This document shows, in pieces, positions 1-8,001 of a stretch of DNA of 10,775 nt (positions are counted from its first letter, which is position 1; each line of letters opens with the position of its first letter). Both the position numbers and the translations under genes were made by a program. This stretch comes from Verrucomicrobiales bacterium (GTDB lineage Bacteria; Verrucomicrobiota; Verrucomicrobiae; Limisphaerales; UBA9464): the NCBI GenBank assembly GCA_005789375.1, contig SXXZ01000345.1, positions 1 to 10,775 of the forward strand, read 5' to 3'. Under the pieces are notes generated by a model, which worked only from the letters and a program-made list of their open reading frames with translations, did no database searches and was not told the DNA's origin.

Positions 1-1
1 C

Positions 2-628
2 CTGAAACTCCGAGACACTTTGGCAGACGGGGTGGTGGTCGATCACACCATTCGCGCGGGGACCGATGATGTGGACTTCCGCCTTGTAGCCCACAACCCC
101 GGTCCGAAACGCTCCGAGGCCCACTGGGCGCAAGCCTGCGTGCGGTTAGGGAATTTTACCGGCTTTCCGGCCTCCAGCACGAATCTCGACGACTACCTGC
201 CGCAGTGTTTCCTGATCTTAAGCAACCGCGTCACGCGCTTCCCTGAAATCCAGCCGTGGGTCAAATCCGCACGGTATGTTCCTGGGCAAACCTGGTGTCC
301 TCTCCACGTCCCCCGCACCGATGTGAACCCACGCCCCCTGAGTCCGGTGGTGCCCGATGATGGGTTGATTGGGGCCTTCAGCGGCGACGGCCAATGGATC
401 TTCGCCACGGCCTGGGAGCCTTATCAGGAACTCTTCCAAGGGGTCATTCGATGCCTTCACTCGGACCTACGCCTCGGAGGCCTGCAACCCGGTGAAACTA
501 AACAGATCCGTGGCCGCATCTACCTGATGAAGTCCGATCCTGAAGCACTAAGGGACCGCTATGCTCGCGATTTCCCAGAACACCGCCCTTCCCGAATCCT
601 CCACAAGGCGGCCTCGACCCCAAAGTGA
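2..628 (+). CDS. Hypothetical protein, C-terminal part (5' end outside the window)
   Basis: The frame is open from base 2 to a TGA at 626-628. The first in-frame start-like codon is a TTG at 20-22, but no stop lies upstream of it in the window, so I read this as the last 208 or so residues of a longer protein whose start is off the left edge. I do not recognise the family. Visible features are a mixed, probably beta-rich composition with many Trp and Pro, one run with the pattern GDGQWIFATAWEPYQELFQG near the middle, and a segment LQPGETKQIRGRIYLM near the end. The latter resembles the edge strand of a beta-sandwich accessory domain. The tail is basic. It is the only plus-strand gene here and converges on the S41 protease gene with a 199-bp gap. 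It is real rather than a shadow because nothing on the opposite strand competes with it. The function is unknown. Confidence 0.6.
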   Translation: MKLRDTLADGVVVDHTIRAGTDDVDFRLVAHNPGPKRSEAHWAQACVRLGNFTGFPASSTNLDDYLPQCFLILSNRVTRFPEIQPWVKSARYVPGQTWCPLHVPRTDVNPRPLSPVVPDDGLIGAFSGDGQWIFATAWEPYQELFQGVIRCLHSDLRLGGLQPGETKQIRGRIYLMKSDPEALRDRYARDFPEHRPSRILHKAASTPK

Positions 629-827
629 TCGACTGCGGGGCCCCATTCAGTCTCCCACCGGGAAACCCTTCGAATCCAATATCACCGCGCCGGAAGGCAT
701 AAGCTGAGGCCTCCCGGCACGCGGACTCCGTGGGCCATTGGCCACTGCCCCGCCCGCCGCAGAAAACAAGCCTCCGATTCGGACTGGGGGTTAAGCCGTT
801 TTGGTGCCCCCCCGGAGATCCCGTCCC
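629..827. other. Convergent intergenic spacer, no gene seen
   Basis: This 199-bp GC-rich gap lies between two converging genes. I see no open frame of note and no strong terminator. The best fold is an imperfect six-pair stem at 730-745 (GTGG-G-CC, loop ATT, GGCCAC) with one bulged G and no T-run on either side. A short perfect palindrome TCCGATTCGGA near 775-785 has too small a loop to be a useful hairpin. A run of seven C occurs near 807-813. Termination for both genes must be rho-dependent or weakly encoded. Confidence 0.5.
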
Positions 828-3800
828 TCACTTCGATTTGTTGGGATAGGCGGGCGGTTGCGGGATCTTCACTGGCTTGGACTCCATCGCTTTCTTCAAC
901 TCGGCAATGGCGCGGTTAAGTTGGTCGTCGGTGCCGGAAAACTCGCGAGTCGGATCATTGTCCACTTCGATGTCCGGCTCCACTCCCGTGCCTTCCATGA
1001 TCCATTCCTTGGCCTCGAGGTCGAAGCGACTGAACTCGGGCCGGTTCAGAATGCCTCCATCCAGCAACGGCAAGCTGCCCCGGATGCCCACCACCCCGCC
1101 CCACGAGCGCTGGCCGATGATCGGCCCCAGCCGGTGCTTGCGGAAGCGGTAGCCGACAATGTCGCCATCGCTGGCGCTGTGCTGGTCGATGAGCAGCACC
1201 TTGGGGCCCAACACCTGGCCGCTGGGATCCACGTTCACCGAGCCGTTGCGCGCCACCGCCCACATCGCCGGTTCACGTCGCAGGCGCTCGATGATCATCG
1301 GTGAGACATTCCCGCCGCCATTGCCGCGGCAATCGACCACCAGTGCTTCCTTGTGGAGCTGCGGATAGTAGAACTTGGCAAACTCGTTGAGTCCCGGAAC
1401 GCCCATGTCGGGGATATGCACATAGCCAATCTTGCCGCCACTGGCCTTGTCCACCTTCTCGATGTTACCTAAGACCCAATCGAGGTAGTAAAGCGGATGT
1501 TCGTCCGCCGTGGGAATCACTGTCTGGTCACGAGCACCTTCTTCCTTAGGTTCCCGGTTCACCCGCAAAACCACGGGCTTGCCGGCCGTACCCACCAAGG
1601 CCGAGTACAAATCCGTCATGCTTCGGGTAGATTGCCCTTGAACAGCCAGGATGTAGTCGCCAGTGCGGATTTCGACACCGATCTCCGTCAACGGACTGCG
1701 ATACTTGGAGTCCCAGTTGTGTCCGCGGAGAATGCGCTCAATGCGGAAATAACCACTGGCATCGGGCTGGATGACAGCCCCGAGCAACCCCAAGGGAATG
1801 CGCTCCGGCTTGGGCAAATCACCGCCGCCCACATAGGCATGTCCGATGTTCAACTCGCCGATCATCTCCCCGATGATGAAGGTCAGGTCGGCCCGATGCT
1901 GCACATGAGCCAGCAAGGGCTCATAACGACGGCGCATGCCCGCCCAGTCCACGCCGTGCAGCTTCGGATCGAAGAGGAAATCCCGCATCTGGCGCCAGCA
2001 TTCGTTGTAAATCTGGTTCCACTCCGCACGGCGATCCAGACGCACCTTCAGGTCACTCAAGCTCAGCTTGCGGTCGGTGAGATCGAGCTTGGCGGAAGGA
2101 AGATCCAGAATCGCCAAATCTGAGCCCACCTTGACCAGCATCTTCTTGCGGTCGGCCGAGACCCGGAACCCTGCCACCTCGCCCAACTCCGTTTCCTTTT
2201 CCTTCTCGAGGTCGAAGAGGTGGAGCTTGCCCTTCTTCAGATAGAACAGCTTGTCGCCCACCGAGGACAGCGATCCGTAATTCGAGGCCGAAGGTGGCAG
2301 CACGGTGATGCGTTGAGTTAACCCCTCGACGTCCACGCTCACCACCACCTTGGAGGGCTTGGCGGCCTTGGCAACGTCTCCGTCCTTGTCCTTGTCCTTG
2401 TCTTTGTCGAAAGCCGCTTTGGCCTCGGTGCCGCTGACTGCTGCCTTGTCGTCGCGCGGTTTTACCTCGTCGGACTTGGGCGCCAAGGGCGACTTCGTGG
2501 CGGCGGCCAATGTGACCAGGTAGATCCGCTCCATGTCGCTGTAGGTGTGGTTCCACTCCGTCTGGCCGTAGGAGGGATTGAACGAGCGTTCCGAGACAAA
2601 GAAGAGGTACTTGCCGTCACTGCTAAATTCCGGCGATCCCACATCAAACCACCCATCGGTGACTTGGACCTGATTTTTCTGTGCCAACCCGTAGAGGTAG
2701 ATGTTGGCAAATCGGCGCACCTCGGGTTGCGTGAATGCCAACCACTGGCTGTCCGGCGACCAGACGAAATCGCGAATTTCGAAGGCGTCCGATTTTGCCA
2801 CCGGAGTCACCTGCTTCGACTCCACCTCAACGAATTGGAGTCGGTTGAGCTTGTCGGTCCAGGCGATGCGTTTGGAATCAGGCGACCAGGCGATCTCGTA
2901 CTTGTAGGTGTCGGCTCCAGAAGTCAGCGCACGCGGCTCACCCGATCCCTCTTGCGGCCGGATCCAGATCTCATCCTCGCCACTCTGGTCACTGACATAG
3001 CCGATCCATTTTCCGTCCGGAGACCACACCGCATTGCGCTCATGCACCCCGGGTGATTGCGTCAGGTTGCGGGTGGCCCCGTTCTTGGCCGGCACCGTAA
3101 AAACATCCCCCCGCGCACCAACGAGCGCACGCGCGCCGTCCGGAGCCACCTCATAGGCGGTCGTCTCCTTGCTGACATCGCGTAAACCACCGCGGCCGAT
3201 CGCCAAGTCTTCATGAATCTCCACCGGAATCCGCACTGCTTTCTCTGTCTGGAAATCGAGTCGGTACAAATATCCGCCATTCTCAAAGACGATGCCCGTG
3301 TCACCCATCGAGGGGAACTTGACGGCGAATTCAGTGAACTCGGTCAGTCGGCGGGGCTTCCGGGTTTTCATGTCCATCACGTAGAGGTTGGCTTGATGGG
3401 ACTCCTCCCGTTCCGAGACGAAGTACATCTTGTCTCCGTGCCACATGGGAAAGAGGTCTTGAGCCGGATCGGTGGTCAGCCGGGCGGTCTGACCCGTCCC
3501 AAAATCGTGCAACCAGATTTCATCGGCCTGGCCGCCTCGGTAGCGCTTCCAGGTGCGGAACTCACGAAACACTCGATTGTAGGCCATTTGCCGACCATCC
3601 GGCGAGAAACTGCACCAACCGCCGCGCGGCACCGGCAAAACTTCTGGAACGCCACCCGAGAGACGGGCCAAGGTGAGTTCACCCTTGAACGGGTTCCAGT
3701 GGTTCCGGCGCGAGCGATACACCACCGTCTCATTGTCCTTCCAAGCCATGACGATGTTGTTGGGACCCATCCGGTCCGAGACATCATCCCGTTCCAGGGT

Positions 3801-4127
3801 CGCGGTATAGGTGAGCCGCTGGGGTTCGCCCCCCTCGGAAGGCATCACATAGACCTCGGTGTTGCCGTCATATTGCCCGGTGAAAGCCAGCGTTTTGCCG
3901 TCGGGCGAAAAGCGCGCGAACATTTCGAAGCCTTTCGGGTCGGAGGTCAGTCGTCGGGCCACCCCTCCCAAGGCCGAGACGGTGTACAAATCACCGGCAT
4001 AGGTGAACACCACCCGATTTCCATTCAGAGAGGGAAACCGCAACAACCGAGCCTCATCGGCCTTCAACGCCAGTGCTGCGATACCCCCCAACAGCCATGG
4101 ACCGATCCAAGAGAAAAACCCTCGCAT
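828..4127 (-). CDS. Tricorn-like S41 family serine protease, secreted
   Basis: This is a 1099-residue bacterial homolog of tricorn protease (about 1070 residues in Thermoplasma). Residues 1-23 are a hydrophobic signal peptide (start MRGFFSWIGPW, likely cleavage after ALALKA), so it should act in the periplasm or at the surface. Residues 24 to about 540 carry repeated FSPDGK/WSPDSK motifs typical of WD40-like or TolB-like propeller blades (73-78, 174-178, 368-373, 414-419, 456-461). A charged KDKDKD linker (574-584) follows, then more beta strands to about 690, the C1 helical region (about 700-770), a PDZ-like domain (about 775-860) and the C2 catalytic domain (about 880-1060). By alignment with tricorn, His763, Ser986-Asp987 (in HSASDGD) and Glu1050 (in GVEPDI) match His746, Ser965-Asp966 and Glu1023. 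The position matching Ser745 is Gly762. In tricorn these residues cleave peptides that enter through the propellers. The ATG start is supported by the signal peptide; there is no clear ribosome-binding site. It lies 86 bp after mlaF and may be cotranscribed. Confidence 0.93.
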   Translation of the reverse strand: MRGFFSWIGPWLLGGIAALALKADEARLLRFPSLNGNRVVFTYAGDLYTVSALGGVARRLTSDPKGFEMFARFSPDGKTLAFTGQYDGNTEVYVMPSEGGEPQRLTYTATLERDDVSDRMGPNNIVMAWKDNETVVYRSRRNHWNPFKGELTLARLSGGVPEVLPVPRGGWCSFSPDGRQMAYNRVFREFRTWKRYRGGQADEIWLHDFGTGQTARLTTDPAQDLFPMWHGDKMYFVSEREESHQANLYVMDMKTRKPRRLTEFTEFAVKFPSMGDTGIVFENGGYLYRLDFQTEKAVRIPVEIHEDLAIGRGGLRDVSKETTAYEVAPDGARALVGARGDVFTVPAKNGATRNLTQSPGVHERNAVWSPDGKWIGYVSDQSGEDEIWIRPQEGSGEPRALTSGADTYKYEIAWSPDSKRIAWTDKLNRLQFVEVESKQVTPVAKSDAFEIRDFVWSPDSQWLAFTQPEVRRFANIYLYGLAQKNQVQVTDGWFDVGSPEFSSDGKYLFFVSERSFNPSYGQTEWNHTYSDMERIYLVTLAAATKSPLAPKSDEVKPRDDKAAVSGTEAKAAFDKDKDKDKDGDVAKAAKPSKVVVSVDVEGLTQRITVLPPSASNYGSLSSVGDKLFYLKKGKLHLFDLEKEKETELGEVAGFRVSADRKKMLVKVGSDLAILDLPSAKLDLTDRKLSLSDLKVRLDRRAEWNQIYNECWRQMRDFLFDPKLHGVDWAGMRRRYEPLLAHVQHRADLTFIIGEMIGELNIGHAYVGGGDLPKPERIPLGLLGAVIQPDASGYFRIERILRGHNWDSKYRSPLTEIGVEIRTGDYILAVQGQSTRSMTDLYSALVGTAGKPVVLRVNREPKEEGARDQTVIPTADEHPLYYLDWVLGNIEKVDKASGGKIGYVHIPDMGVPGLNEFAKFYYPQLHKEALVVDCRGNGGGNVSPMIIERLRREPAMWAVARNGSVNVDPSGQVLGPKVLLIDQHSASDGDIVGYRFRKHRLGPIIGQRSWGGVVGIRGSLPLLDGGILNRPEFSRFDLEAKEWIMEGTGVEPDIEVDNDPTREFSGTDDQLNRAIAELKKAMESKPVKIPQPPAYPNKSK
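2382..2408. repeat. 6-bp tandem microrepeat inside the S41 protease gene
   Basis: The plus strand shows GTCCTT three times, then GTCTTT and a final GTC, about 4.5 copies of a hexamer. On the coding strand this gives GACAAG-type codons and the alternating Asp-Lys linker at residues 574-583. Being in frame, gain or loss of units would change only linker length. It falls within the flexible segment after the propellers. Confidence 0.8.
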
Positions 4128-4213
4128 GGACCCATGTTATCGAGCAGTTCGAACCGGAGCCAGTGGTGAGTAACCCCGTCGGACTAGTGACGCTGGAAAA
4201 TCGGGGCAACCGT

Positions 4214-4972
4214 TTAATCCCGAGTAAAATCGGCGGAAAGAAAACGACGGAGCAACGGATCCTGCGAAGCACGAATTACTTCAGGCGTTCCTACAGCCAC
4301 GATCCGCCCTTCGCTGAGGAAGGCGATACGATTGGCGATGCCGAAAGCGAGGTCGCGGTCATGGGTCACCACCAGCGTAGTGGCTCGGGTCACGGCATTG
4401 GCCCGCACAATTTCTCGTCCGACCGTCACTGCGACCAGCGGATCCAATTCACTGGTCGGCTCATCGTAGAGAACAACCTGCGGCTCCATCACGAGTGCCC
4501 GAGCAATGGCTACTCGTTTTTTCATGCCGCCCGAAAGTTCCGACGGATACTTTAGGGAATCCTTTGGCCCCAGATGCACCAACGCCAGTTTCTCTTGAAC
4601 GATCCGCTCAATCTCTGCCGCGGGTTTCAGGCGGTGTTCCGATAGGTAAAGGCCAACATTTTCACCCACCGTCAGTGAGTTGAGCAAACCTCCGCTCTGG
4701 AACACCATGGCCAAGCGGAACCGATCGCGAATGCCTTCGTCCTCGATACGCGTGTCGTTGAGCAAAATCTCGCCAGAATCGGCCGTCTCGAGTCCGATCA
4801 AATGGCGCAGCAACACCGATTTCCCGGAACCACTCGGACCCATTAAAACAAAGATTTCTCCGGGTTGAATCTCAAGATCAACGCCGTCGAGAACGATCTG
4901 GGACCCGAAGGATTTTCGGAGTTGGCGAACTCGGACGGCCACGCCCGATTCAGCAATCTTCGCAGAAGTCAT
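4214..4972 (-). CDS. mlaF: MlaF-type ATP-binding protein of a phospholipid (MlaFEDB-like) ABC transporter
   Basis: This is a 252-residue cytoplasmic ABC ATPase that would power the MlaE permease encoded just upstream, in the family that moves phospholipids between inner and outer membrane. Visible motifs in order are Walker A GPSGSGKS (45-52), Q-loop Gln92 (MVFQSGGLLNSLTV), signature LSGGMKKR (147-154), Walker B VVLYDE (166-171), D-loop region PTSELDP (172-178, where most relatives have SGLD) and the switch His204 (VVTHD). The length is normal for MlaF. I chose the ATG at 4970-4972 because the frame upstream only overlaps mlaE in another frame, the domain starts normally from here, and a GGAGGG lies about 11 bases upstream inside the end of mlaE. 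Only five bases separate the mlaE stop from this start, so the two are translationally close and surely one operon. The symbol follows family resemblance; Mkl/TGD3-type naming would fit equally well. Confidence 0.93.
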   Translation of the reverse strand: MTSAKIAESGVAVRVRQLRKSFGSQIVLDGVDLEIQPGEIFVLMGPSGSGKSVLLRHLIGLETADSGEILLNDTRIEDEGIRDRFRLAMVFQSGGLLNSLTVGENVGLYLSEHRLKPAAEIERIVQEKLALVHLGPKDSLKYPSELSGGMKKRVAIARALVMEPQVVLYDEPTSELDPLVAVTVGREIVRANAVTRATTLVVTHDRDLAFGIANRIAFLSEGRIVAVGTPEVIRASQDPLLRRFLSADFTRD

Positions 4973-4977
4973 GGATT

Positions 4978-5745
4978 TTAAAACCCTCCCGCCATCGATG
5001 CCTGAGTGAACGGTAAGAGCATCCGAGTGATGACATAGTCGAGCACTAGAATGAACACGATCGAGTTCACAACCGCCTTGGTGACGCTGCGCCCGATTCC
5101 GCGAGGACCGCCCATGGTATCGAGGCCCTGATTGCAGCAGACCACACCCACCGTGATGGCGAAGATAAAGGTCTTGATCAGTCCGTGGATGATGTCCCGC
5201 GGTTCCAAAGTCGCCTTGAGACTGTTGAAGAAGGCCGTTGCCGACACAGCCACTTCCGGGTTGAGCGCCGCCACGAAGGCACCACCGGCTGAACCAATAA
5301 GCAGCGAAAACACCAGCAGGCAGGGCAGTGCCAGTGATATGGCGACGACCCGCGGCAGCACGAGGTACTCGACCGGGTCGATATTCAGGGTTCGCAAGGC
5401 ATCGATCTCTTGGTAAACCCTCATGGATCCCAACTCGGCCGCCATGGCCGAACCAATGCGACCCGCGATGAGGATCGACATCATCACCGGGCCCAGTTCT
5501 TTGGCCAGCGAGGCACCCACCAAGCCGCCCAGCATGGAACCGAGGCCTCGCTGGGCCAGCAAGGGCCCCGCCTGCAACGACAACACGCCCCCGATGAAGA
5601 GCGACAGAACACACGCCATGAAGAGACTGGCGTTGCCAATCTCGAACAACTGCTCGGCCAAATTGCGCCGATAGCGAAAAATTCTCGGCAATGCCCTCAG
5701 GGTCGCCCCAAAAAGCACCAGCATCTTGCCCAGTTCACGAAACAC
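4978..5745 (-). CDS. mlaE: MlaE-type phospholipid ABC transporter permease
   Basis: This is a 255-residue integral inner-membrane protein of the MlaE/TGD1 permease family. It has an N-terminal amphipathic basic segment (about 1-30), then hydrophobic helices near 40-58, 75-103, 130-160, 187-205 and 225-246. The family core is clear: KELGPVMMSILIAGRIGSA (82-100), then AELGSMRVYQEIDALRT (103-119) and the DPVEYLVLPR turn (123-132). The Glu- and Asp-rich loop of this core contacts the ATPase. It would form the membrane channel with MlaF, but no MCE substrate-binding partner (MlaD) is encoded beside it. The start taken is GTG (5743-5745), with an in-frame TAG ten codons upstream. An alternative ATG at 5722-5724 (residue 8) would trim seven residues, and neither has a good Shine-Dalgarno sequence. 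It lies 77 bp after mrp and 5 bp before mlaF. Confidence 0.93.
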   Translation of the reverse strand: MFRELGKMLVLFGATLRALPRIFRYRRNLAEQLFEIGNASLFMACVLSLFIGGVLSLQAGPLLAQRGLGSMLGGLVGASLAKELGPVMMSILIAGRIGSAMAAELGSMRVYQEIDALRTLNIDPVEYLVLPRVVAISLALPCLLVFSLLIGSAGGAFVAALNPEVAVSATAFFNSLKATLEPRDIIHGLIKTFIFAITVGVVCCNQGLDTMGGPRGIGRSVTKAVVNSIVFILVLDYVITRMLLPFTQASMAGGF

Positions 5746-5822
5746 GGTTGTAGGATTGCTGCAGCAGGCCTAGTCGGCAATGCCCAAGGTTTTCAGCCTA
5801 AGATCTCCTCAAGTTCACAAGT

Positions 5823-6890
5823 TCAGCCGCCCGGAAAGCACTGCTGCAACCCGGCAGCCACCGCTGAGAAAGCCCGGGCCGCCTCACCCATCGGGTCGGC
5901 CACCACCACTGGTTCGCCACGATCCCCGCCCTCGCGGATCGCGACAACCAACGGAATTTCTCCCAGGAACGTGACTCCTTTGCGCTCGGCTTCAAGACGC
6001 CCTCCGCCATGCCCGAAGATGTCCACGCGTGTTCCATCGGCGAGACGGAAACCACTCATGTTCTCCACGATGCCTAGGATCGGAACCTGAACCTTCTCAA
6101 AGAGCGACATCCCCTTGCGAACCACTCCCAAGGAGGCTTCCTGCGGTGTAGTGATGATGACTCCACCATCTAGCGGCACCGACTGGCACAAGGACAACTG
6201 GGCATCGCCGGTGCCCGGTGGCAGATCCACCAACAAGTAGTCCAAGTCACCCCACGCCACCTGATTGATGAACTGATGGATGGTTTTCTGGATCATCGGT
6301 CCCCGCCAGATGACGGCCTGTTCTGGATCAATGAGAAAGCCCATGCTCATGAGCTTCACCCCATGGCGCACCGGTGGCACCAAGCGCTCATCATCGGTGA
6401 GGGTGGGCCGCTCCTGGATACCCATCATCAGCGGAATGCTCGGGCCGTAAATGTCACAATCTAAAAGACCTACCCGCAATCCGGCACGCGCCAAGGCGCA
6501 CGCCAGATTGACCGAGCAAGTAGACTTGCCGACCCCTCCTTTGCCCGAAGCCACCGCAACCACCCGACGAACTCCGGGCATGCGATTGCGCTGAGCAACC
6601 CCGGTATTGGCCGGAGTAGCCGAAACCGCCGAGGTCGACGTCGGTACCTGGACCTGCACATGGGCGTCAGTGATCCCCTCGATCTGGTCCCGCAATGCAG
6701 CCTTGGCTGCGTCGGCGATTTGATTGCCGATCTCCGGATTCGGAGTGGTCAATTCAAGAAGCACTCCCACTGCGCCACCGTCAATCTGAACCCCTTTCAC
6801 CAATCCGAAGGAGACGATGTCCCGGCTGTATCCGGGGTACTTGACCGTGCGCAGCGCTTCCATCACGGAGGACTCTAGAATGGTTACCAT
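5823..6890 (-). CDS. mrp: Mrp/ApbC-type P-loop iron-sulfur cluster carrier ATPase
   Basis: This is a 355-residue cytoplasmic protein of the Mrp/NBP35 family, which binds and transfers Fe-S clusters to target apoproteins in an ATP-dependent way. Residues about 5-80 form the MIP18/DUF59-type domain (ALRTVKYPGYSRDIVSFGLV), followed by a Ser/Thr/Ala-rich linker (83-103). The P-loop domain then shows the deviant Walker A SGKGGVGKST (115-124), LDCDIYGPSIPLMMG (143-157), VDLPPGTGDAQLSL (221-234) and GIVENMSGF (273-281). The CxxC that many members carry just after GIVENMS is missing; the segment there reads RLADGTRVDIFGHGGG. Some members of the family, for example in alphaproteobacteria, also lack it. 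I chose the ATG at 6888-6890 because the MVTILESSVMEAL start matches the family; the same frame stays open upstream to 6965, but that stretch crosses the terminator of the preceding gene. The protein is ordinary otherwise. Confidence 0.92.
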   Translation of the reverse strand: MVTILESSVMEALRTVKYPGYSRDIVSFGLVKGVQIDGGAVGVLLELTTPNPEIGNQIADAAKAALRDQIEGITDAHVQVQVPTSTSAVSATPANTGVAQRNRMPGVRRVVAVASGKGGVGKSTCSVNLACALARAGLRVGLLDCDIYGPSIPLMMGIQERPTLTDDERLVPPVRHGVKLMSMGFLIDPEQAVIWRGPMIQKTIHQFINQVAWGDLDYLLVDLPPGTGDAQLSLCQSVPLDGGVIITTPQEASLGVVRKGMSLFEKVQVPILGIVENMSGFRLADGTRVDIFGHGGGRLEAERKGVTFLGEIPLVVAIREGGDRGEPVVVADPMGEAARAFSAVAAGLQQCFPGG

Positions 6891-6929
6891 GGATGATTTT
6901 GTTCGGAATACGAGGGTCTTAGCCGTTGT

Positions 6930-6968
6930 AAAAACGGGGTGGAGCATCCGAAAGGACGGCTCCACCCC
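6930..6968 (-). terminator. Rho-independent terminator after the cytochrome c peroxidase gene
   Basis: A perfect 10-bp inverted repeat pairs GGGGTGGAGC (6936-6945) with GCTCCACCCC (6959-6968). Inside it TCC (6947-6949) pairs with GGA (6954-6956) around a four-base loop. On the minus strand the stem is followed at once by GTTTTTA (6935-6929). It begins about 21 bases after the peroxidase stop codon and ends about 40 bases before the mrp start. It therefore separates the two genes into different transcription units, with mrp probably needing its own promoter in the short gap. Confidence 0.9.
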
Positions 6969-6989
6969 TTAAATAAATTCGTCAGCAGT

Positions 6990-7994
6990 TCACTTAGCCG
7001 CGACGACCGACCGCTTCTTGTCGGAAAGCGCCCGGAGGAAGGCTGTCAGGTCGCTCGTTTCTTCGGCGGAGAGCTTCTTGCCCAATTGCAGCCAAGCCAT
7101 TTTCTGAACCGTCTGCTCCAAAGTCTTCTGGGAGCCGTCGTGGAAGTACGGCGCGGTCAGAGCGATATTGCGCAAGCTGGGCACCTTGAAGACAAATTCG
7201 TCGTAGTCTTCCTTGGTTACCTCGATGCGCCCCTTGTCCGCAGTGTTTTCGTAGGCGTTGAGGATTCCGAGCTTCTTGTAGTCGTTGCCTCCAAGGAGAG
7301 GGCCTGTATGGCAGGTGGTGCAACCAATCGACAAGAAGGTGTCGAGTCCCTTCAGTTCAGCAGCGGTGAGAGCTTTGTCGTCACCTTTGAGAAAATCGTC
7401 AAATCGGTCGTGCGTGCGGAGGGTTCGCTCGAATGAGCCGACCGCCTTGGCGAAATTGTCGTAAGTAACCGGATCAGAATCGCCTGGAAACGCCTTCTTG
7501 AAGGCTCCGACGTACTTCTTCTCAGCTTTAAGCTTCTCGACCACCGCCGCCTCGCTGGGCATTCCCATTTCACCGGGGTTGAGCACGGGGCCCTTGGCCT
7601 GATCCTCTAGGGTCTTGGCGCGACCATCCCAGAACTGAGCAATATGGAAGCCGGCGTTGAGCACTGTCGGTGAATTGCGACCACCCCGCTTGCCGAAGGC
7701 ACCCGGAGAAGTTGGCTCATTGTCCACGCCGCCACGGTTGTGATCAACCGCATGGCAGGAGTTACAAGATTGGGTATTGTTGGCCGAGAGCTTCTTCTCA
7801 AAGAACAGGTCCCGACCCAGTTTTACTCGAGCAGGAGTGTCGTTTTCGCCACCCGGCATTTTCTCGGGAATCGGCGCCAGAACCTTCAAGGCACCCGCTC
7901 GCAACTCCGAAGAGGTGGCAGCATTCACCGCAGTAGGAACCAACAAGAAGGCCGACACCGTCACAGCATGAGCCAAAGTCATGTTTATGGTCAT
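6990..7994 (-). CDS. Diheme cytochrome c peroxidase, periplasmic
   Basis: This 334-residue protein of the bacterial CCP/MauG family reduces hydrogen peroxide to water using electrons from small c-type cytochromes or other donors. A signal peptide covers residues 1-25 (cleavage likely after TAVNA). The first heme site is CNSCH (77-81) in the peroxidatic half and the second CTTCH (225-229) in the electron-transfer half. Other family marks are RNSPTVLNAGF (106-116), FWDGRAKTLEDQA (121-133), VPSLRNIALTAPYFHDGS (271-288) and Met299 in KMAWLQLGKKLS, the probable distal ligand of the second heme. The ATG at 7992-7994 opens a good signal peptide; a second ATG four codons later (7980-7982) is possible. 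No Shine-Dalgarno sequence is seen. It appears to be a single-gene unit with its own promoter upstream and terminator downstream. Peroxide detoxification next to Fe-S assembly genes makes physiological sense because peroxide damages clusters, but this link is inference. Confidence 0.94.
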   Translation of the reverse strand: MTINMTLAHAVTVSAFLLVPTAVNAATSSELRAGALKVLAPIPEKMPGGENDTPARVKLGRDLFFEKKLSANNTQSCNSCHAVDHNRGGVDNEPTSPGAFGKRGGRNSPTVLNAGFHIAQFWDGRAKTLEDQAKGPVLNPGEMGMPSEAAVVEKLKAEKKYVGAFKKAFPGDSDPVTYDNFAKAVGSFERTLRTHDRFDDFLKGDDKALTAAELKGLDTFLSIGCTTCHTGPLLGGNDYKKLGILNAYENTADKGRIEVTKEDYDEFVFKVPSLRNIALTAPYFHDGSQKTLEQTVQKMAWLQLGKKLSAEETSDLTAFLRALSDKKRSVVAAK

Positions 7995-8001
7995 AAACGA
8001 T

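Noticed and set aside
730..745. Terminator between the convergent genes
   Set aside because: The stem is short and bulged, with no T-run on either strand.
3213..4169. 318-residue plus-strand open frame
   Set aside because: It is fully antisense to the well-supported S41 protease gene, and its translation looks like an unstructured shadow rich in His, Arg and Gly. The same holds for the long plus-strand frames at 801-1304, 1497-2123, 2547-3056, 5410-6090 and 8003-8806.
4214..5614. 466-residue continuous minus-strand frame ending with the ABC ATPase
   Set aside because: The first 214 residues are an out-of-frame reading of mlaE; the ATPase begins at the ATG at 4972.
6891..6965. N-terminal extension of Mrp
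   Set aside because: The open frame runs through the terminator hairpin of the upstream gene and adds residues not expected for the family.
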